From contig CAKQBC010000089.1 of assembly GCA_934215995.1 (NCBI GenBank), forward strand, positions 1-8,393: 8,393 bases of DNA, written 5' to 3'. Both the position numbers and the translations under genes were made by a program. The notes beneath the pieces are model-generated. The model saw only the letters and a list, made by a program, of their open reading frames with translations. It was not told the DNA's origin and made no database searches. Of this stretch, positions 6,231 to 8,393 are shown one piece after another (position 1 is the stretch's first letter; each line of letters begins with the position of its first letter). This DNA comes from an uncultured Bacillus sp. (GTDB lineage: Bacteria; Bacillota; Bacilli; Bacillales; DSM-1321).

Positions 6231-7004
6231 TTGGAACATATATTGGGTCGGGATTGGGAGATTGTTCCCGCAGGCGGCGCGACCGGAGAAGCCTTTATTG
6301 CGATAAATGAGGAACAGAAACTTTTTTTGAAACGCAACTCGTCCCCATTCCTGGCAGTTCTGTCAGCGGAGGGCATTGTTCCTAAGCTTGTCTGGACGAA
6401 ACGGTTGGAAAGCGGAGATGTCATTACTGCCCAACATTGGTTGAACGGAAGAGAACTGAATCAGAATGAGATGAACCAGGAAAAAGTAGCCCGCTTACTG
6501 AGGATCATTCACCAATCCGTCCCTTTATTGACGATGTTGAAGAGATTGGGGAAGACACCTCTGGAACCGGCGCAGCTTTACGAGAGCATACTGTCTTCAA
6601 TGGACAAGGAATTCATGAATACAGAACCGATCAAGGCGGCTATTCTGTACTTGCAGGAAAATCTGCCGCATGTAGATAACAAGGATGCCGTTGTTTGCCA
6701 CTGTGATATCAACCACAATAACTGGCTCTTAAGCGAAGAGCAGCTTTATCTGGTTGATTGGGATGGAGCCATGATCGCAGACCCGGCAATTGATCTTGGC
6801 ATGCTTTTATACTCATATATACCAAGAGAAGAGTGGGGCGCATGGCTCCATGAATATGGTTTGGAATTGAACGATTCCCTTGAGATAAGAATGAAATGGT
6901 ATGTGATTGCCCAATACTTAATCTCTATTCAATGGCACAAGTCCAAAGAACGTTATGAGGAAATGAACGGCTGGATTTCCTACTTGGAAGAAGCAATCGG
7001 CTAA
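6231..7004 (+). CDS. ytmP: Phosphotransferase of the aminoglycoside/choline kinase fold (YtmP-like)
   Basis: The product has 257 residues with the protein-kinase-like fold of APH and choline/ethanolamine kinases. An N-terminal lobe contains PAGGATGEAF (residues 13–22) and KLFLKR (30–35), which probably supplies the ATP-binding lysine. The catalytic loop HCDINHNN (157–164) gives the HxDxxxxN pattern with Asp159 as base, and VDWDGA (175–180) is the metal-binding segment. ATP-dependent phosphorylation of a small molecule is expected, but the substrate is unknown and resistance should not be assumed. The TTG at 6231 was chosen because AAGGTGA (6219–6225) lies 5 bases upstream and the chain then begins at MEHILGRDWEI, where relatives begin. 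An ATG at 6210 is in frame but has no ribosome binding site. The stop codon overlaps that of ytzH on the other strand. The gene has its own promoter and is followed by no terminator until 7308. Confidence 0.9.
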   Translation: MEHILGRDWEIVPAGGATGEAFIAINEEQKLFLKRNSSPFLAVLSAEGIVPKLVWTKRLESGDVITAQHWLNGRELNQNEMNQEKVARLLRIIHQSVPLLTMLKRLGKTPLEPAQLYESILSSMDKEFMNTEPIKAAILYLQENLPHVDNKDAVVCHCDINHNNWLLSEEQLYLVDWDGAMIADPAIDLGMLLYSYIPREEWGAWLHEYGLELNDSLEIRMKWYVIAQYLISIQWHKSKERYEEMNGWISYLEEAIG

Positions 7005-7279
7005 AACAGGCTGTTGATGTTATCAATCCAGCCGGTCAGCTGGGTTTGATGGGTCGTTATATGGTTATCCAGGTCGGAAGAATATTTTCCGTTCTGCCCG
7101 TACTGATATATTTCGTTCAGCACCGGTATAATGTGTTCCTGGTCTATCCCCTGGGCAAGCAATGACTTGACCAGGCGTTCCACCTGCTCGCATTCCGAGA
7201 TGGAGCCGCAGCAATCGCTTTGGTGATCGGATAATATATCTTTCAGTACTGTGAACTGATGAAGTTGTGTCAGAGGCAC
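7001..7279 (-). CDS. ytzH: YtzH-like small conserved protein of unknown function
   Basis: The 92-residue protein is probably cytoplasmic, with no signal or membrane segment, and is predicted to be mostly helical. Its recognisable features are LKDILSDHQSDCCGSISECEQVERL near the N-terminus, with three cysteines (a CC pair and a third five residues later), and a C-terminal HxxxHQxQLxxW segment, both typical of the Bacillus YtzH family. The cysteine and histidine pattern hints at metal or redox chemistry, but this is only a guess. The start is set at the GTG at 7277–7279, because AGAAAGG (minus strand, 7289–7295) lies 9 bases upstream; an in-frame TTG at 7286–7288 directly abuts that site and is rejected. 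The gene converges on ytmP with overlapping stop codons and is divergent from trmB. A terminator hairpin sits just upstream of its ribosome binding site, which suggests control of transcription in its leader. Confidence 0.85.
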   Translation of the reverse strand: MPLTQLHQFTVLKDILSDHQSDCCGSISECEQVERLVKSLLAQGIDQEHIIPVLNEIYQYGQNGKYSSDLDNHITTHQTQLTGWIDNINSLF

Positions 7280-7298
7280 ATTAATCAACCTTTCTTAT

Positions 7299-7332
7299 AA
7301 AAAACTTAAGCTCCTTCAAGGGGCTTTTCTTT
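7299..7332. terminator. Bidirectional terminator hairpin upstream of ytzH
   Basis: AAGCTCC (7308–7314) pairs with GGGGCTT (7320–7326), giving seven base pairs including one G·U, with a TTCAA loop. Rightward, the stem runs into TTTTCTTT and would end transcripts coming from ytmP. Leftward, the stem is followed by AAG and then six T (7299–7304), so it could also stop transcripts heading into ytzH before its ribosome binding site. The rightward function is the more convincing one. Confidence 0.65.
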
Positions 7333-7349
7333 ATTATGAGTATTTATTT

Positions 7350-7590
7350 CGGTTTTATCCCGCTTAAACCGGCTGAAAGGGAAATGGAAGCGGCGGGCTC
7401 AACAGCCGGTAAAAGCCCGATTTTCCCCGACTAACATGCAGTGGAATAGCACCCTTGCCGCTTGAGGTTTCACTGCATCGCGCATAGAACAGGCTGCCCC
7501 GGCTTTTAAGGTGCGGCTGTACGGCGTTTTGCTGTATTGCGTAAGGGCAAGCAACGAATCCCAGATGTTTATTGATTCGGTGCTTGCTAA
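7350..7590 (-). ncRNA. Candidate regulatory leader RNA of ytzH (orientation inferred)
   Basis: Three large inverted repeats suggest a folded RNA. The first has GCTT..ACCGGCTG (7362–7375) pairing with CAGCCGGT..AAGC (7403–7416) around a symmetric AA/AA internal loop. The second has ATGCAGTG (7436–7443) pairing with CACTGCAT (7471–7478), extended by three weaker pairs. The third has 7546–7560 pairing with 7574–7588 with a single mismatch. On the minus strand these precede the terminator-like hairpin and the ytzH ribosome binding site, the order seen in riboswitches and attenuators. TTTAAGC (minus strand, 7368–7362) could pair with GCTTAAG (7311–7305) and break up the terminator. The pairing is symmetrical in DNA, so the strand is not proven, and a DNA-level repeat element is an alternative. 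No known family was recognised. Confidence 0.3.
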
Positions 7591-7612
7591 ATCAAACGGA
7601 ACATGATATGTT
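7584..7612 (+). promoter_or_regulatory. Probable promoter of trmB with extended -10
   Basis: TTGCTA (7584–7589) and TATGTT (7607–7612) are separated by 17 bases, and the -10 is preceded by TGA, the TGn extension that compensates for weak hexamers. Transcription would start near 7619, about 22 bases before the trmB start codon. The -35 overlaps the 3' arm of the hairpin at 7546–7588. On the opposite strand a weak TTACAA (7630–7625) with TATCAT (7608–7603) at 16-base spacing could serve ytzH. Confidence 0.5.
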
Positions 7613-7641
7613 TTCTACGAATATTTGTAAGGAGTGTCGTG

Positions 7642-8292
7642 ATGCGTCTAAGAAATAAACCATGGGCGAAAGATAAGCTGCAAAGCTATCCGCAATATGT
7701 CATCCAGCAACCGGAAGAATGCAAAGGCAAATGGAATGAGGTATTCGGGAATAATCATCCGCTCCATATTGAAGTAGGCACTGGAAAAGGCCGTTTTATC
7801 ACCGGTATGGCAAAAGCTAATCCGGATATTAACTATTTGGGCATTGAAGTGTATGAAAGCGTGATTGTATATGCGCTGGATCGCGTAATAGAAGCTGAGC
7901 TTCCAAACTTGAAGCTGCTTCAGGTCAATGCTGCTGACTTACGGAATTATTTCGCTAAAGGCGATGTGGACAGGGTTTATTTGAATTTCTCCGATCCATG
8001 GCCAAAAACAAGGCATGAGAAGAGAAGATTGACCTACGCATCGTTCCTTGAGACTTATGAAGATATTTTGCCCGAAGGCGGCGAAATCCATTTCAAGACA
8101 GATAACAGGGGATTATTCCAATACTCGCTTGTTAGCATGTCCCAATATGGAATGCGCTTGAACTATGTAAATTTGCATTTGCATGAAAGCGATGATGCAG
8201 AGGGCAATATCATGACTGAATACGAAGAGAAGTTTTCGGGGAAAGGCAGCCGCATATACCGTGTGGAGGCTCAATTCCCGCCGTGCTCATAA
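7642..8292 (+). CDS. trmB: tRNA (guanine-N7-)-methyltransferase, m7G46
   Basis: TrmB transfers a methyl group from S-adenosylmethionine to N7 of guanosine 46 in the variable loop of many tRNAs. The 216-residue product is close to the Bacillus enzyme's usual length of about 213. Visible motifs in order are the basic N-terminal [12 protein letters not shown], the SAM-binding glycine loop EVGTGKGRF (44–52), the acidic GIEVYE (67–72), NAADL (96–100), the family signature [14 protein letters not shown] (117–130), FKTDN (151–155) and TEYEEKF (192–198) near the end. ATG 7642 is preceded 7 bases upstream by TAAGGAG; the frame stays open back to 7603, but that part has no ribosome binding site. The gene appears monocistronic, with its own promoter and a strong terminator whose stem begins at the stop codon. 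Confidence 0.97.
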   Translation: MRLRNKPWAKDKLQSYPQYVIQQPEECKGKWNEVFGNNHPLHIEVGTGKGRFITGMAKANPDINYLGIEVYESVIVYALDRVIEAELPNLKLLQVNAADLRNYFAKGDVDRVYLNFSDPWPKTRHEKRRLTYASFLETYEDILPEGGEIHFKTDNRGLFQYSLVSMSQYGMRLNYVNLHLHESDDAEGNIMTEYEEKFSGKGSRIYRVEAQFPPCS

Positions 8293-8320
8293 ACCTGCCG
8301 ACTATGGCAGGTTTTTTTTT
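8291..8320 (+). terminator. Strong intrinsic terminator of trmB
   Basis: AAACCTGCC (8291–8299) pairs perfectly with GGCAGGTTT (8306–8314) around a six-base loop, within a run of T extending to 8320. The 5' arm includes the last two bases of the trmB stop codon. Confidence 0.92.
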
Positions 8321-8321
8321 G

Positions 8322-8353
8322 TAAAAAGAAAACCCTAGGCTAGGCCTAGGGTT
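8322..8353 (-). terminator. Oppositely oriented terminator at the right edge
   Basis: AACCCTAGGC (8331–8340) and GCCTAGGGTT (8344–8353) form a perfect 10-base inverted repeat with a three-base loop. On the minus strand it is followed by TTCTTTTTAC; on the plus strand no T-run follows. It therefore most likely ends a leftward gene lying beyond the right edge, converging on trmB. In one frame of the final bases a leftward coding region could end at 8376–8378 with TAA, but too little is present to call a gene. Confidence 0.7.
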
Positions 8354-8393
8354 CCAAAGAGCTTATAGCGTTGTATTAAAAAATCCCCCCAAA

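Larger units (their letters stand above)
7280..7641. other. Highly structured non-coding region between ytzH and trmB
   Basis: This stretch of about 360 bases lies between the divergent genes ytzH and trmB and is rich in inverted repeats. They are a bidirectional terminator hairpin (7308–7326), a long interrupted helix (7362–7416), an 11-pair hairpin arm set (7436–7478) and a 15-pair hairpin (7546–7588). A 15-base imperfect tandem repeat lies at 7516–7545. It also contains the probable trmB promoter. The only ORF of note is a 32-codon frame at 7336–7434 without a well-spaced ribosome binding site, which is not regarded as a gene. Confidence 0.6.

Noticed and set aside
7336..7434. 32-codon rightward ORF beginning MSIYFGF in the ytzH–trmB gap
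   Set aside because: The only purine-rich sequence upstream (AAGGGG, 12 bases away) is part of the terminator stem, the peptide resembles nothing known to me, and the frame lies within inverted repeats that explain the sequence better.
7436..7512. Resemblance to a cobalamin riboswitch (GGCTGCCCC and CACTGC elements)
   Set aside because: The conserved elements are not in the right order or spacing and the long B12-box core is not present on either strand.
8376..8393. C-terminal end of a leftward gene at the right edge
   Set aside because: A leftward frame could end with TAA at 8376–8378, but only five codons are present and another frame is equally open, so no gene can be supported. The leftward terminator at 8322–8353 is the better evidence.
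1..8393. CRISPR arrays, insertion sequences, tRNA or rRNA genes
   Set aside because: No regular direct repeats with spacers, no transposase-like frame with terminal inverted repeats, and no cloverleaf or rRNA signature were found on either strand.

Overview
The window looks like chromosomal DNA from a Bacillus-type Firmicute (Bacillaceae in the broad sense). The evidence is the gene set, which matches the ytzE–pepV–ytlP–ytlQ–ytlR–ytmP–ytzH–trmB neighbourhood known from Bacillus, together with strong AGGAGG-like ribosome binding sites, frequent TTG/GTG starts, sigma-A-type promoters and compact hairpin-plus-T-run terminators. No transposase, phage gene, CRISPR array, tRNA or rRNA is visible.

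Left part (1–957): a short DeoR-type regulator (ytzE) runs leftwards, with the ribosome binding site of a further leftward gene at the very edge. A gap of about 660 bases without a gene separates ytzE from pepV. It holds a run of small hairpins around 650–715 and a possible promoter near 585. Middle (958–5947): five rightward genes in two groups. pepV (zinc dipeptidase) and dat (D-amino acid aminotransferase) form a peptide/D-amino-acid pair closed by a clear terminator. Next come thpR/ytlP (RNA 2',3'-cyclic phosphodiesterase), ytlQ (unknown, distantly NERD-nuclease-like) and ytlR (diacylglycerol-kinase-type lipid kinase), tightly spaced and probably co-transcribed. They begin only 30 bases after the dat terminator, so they may depend on read-through.

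Right part (5948–8393): a well-formed sigma-A promoter drives ytmP (aminoglycoside/choline-kinase-fold phosphotransferase). ytmP converges on and overlaps by 4 bases the small leftward gene ytzH, and no rightward terminator appears until just beyond the ytzH start. Between ytzH and trmB lies about 310 bases of non-coding DNA with several long inverted repeats and a terminator hairpin abutting the ytzH ribosome binding site, a layout resembling a regulatory leader RNA. trmB (tRNA m7G46 methyltransferase) follows, ending in a strong terminator that faces a second, oppositely oriented terminator at the right edge.

The coding content is ordinary core Bacillus housekeeping. The parts worth a second look are the non-coding ones: the structured region upstream of ytzH, the ytmP/ytzH antisense arrangement, the leader upstream of pepV, and the terminator with an alternative pairing partner between dat and thpR. 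None can be called a new system from sequence alone. At least five of the eight genes appear to use TTG or GTG starts.
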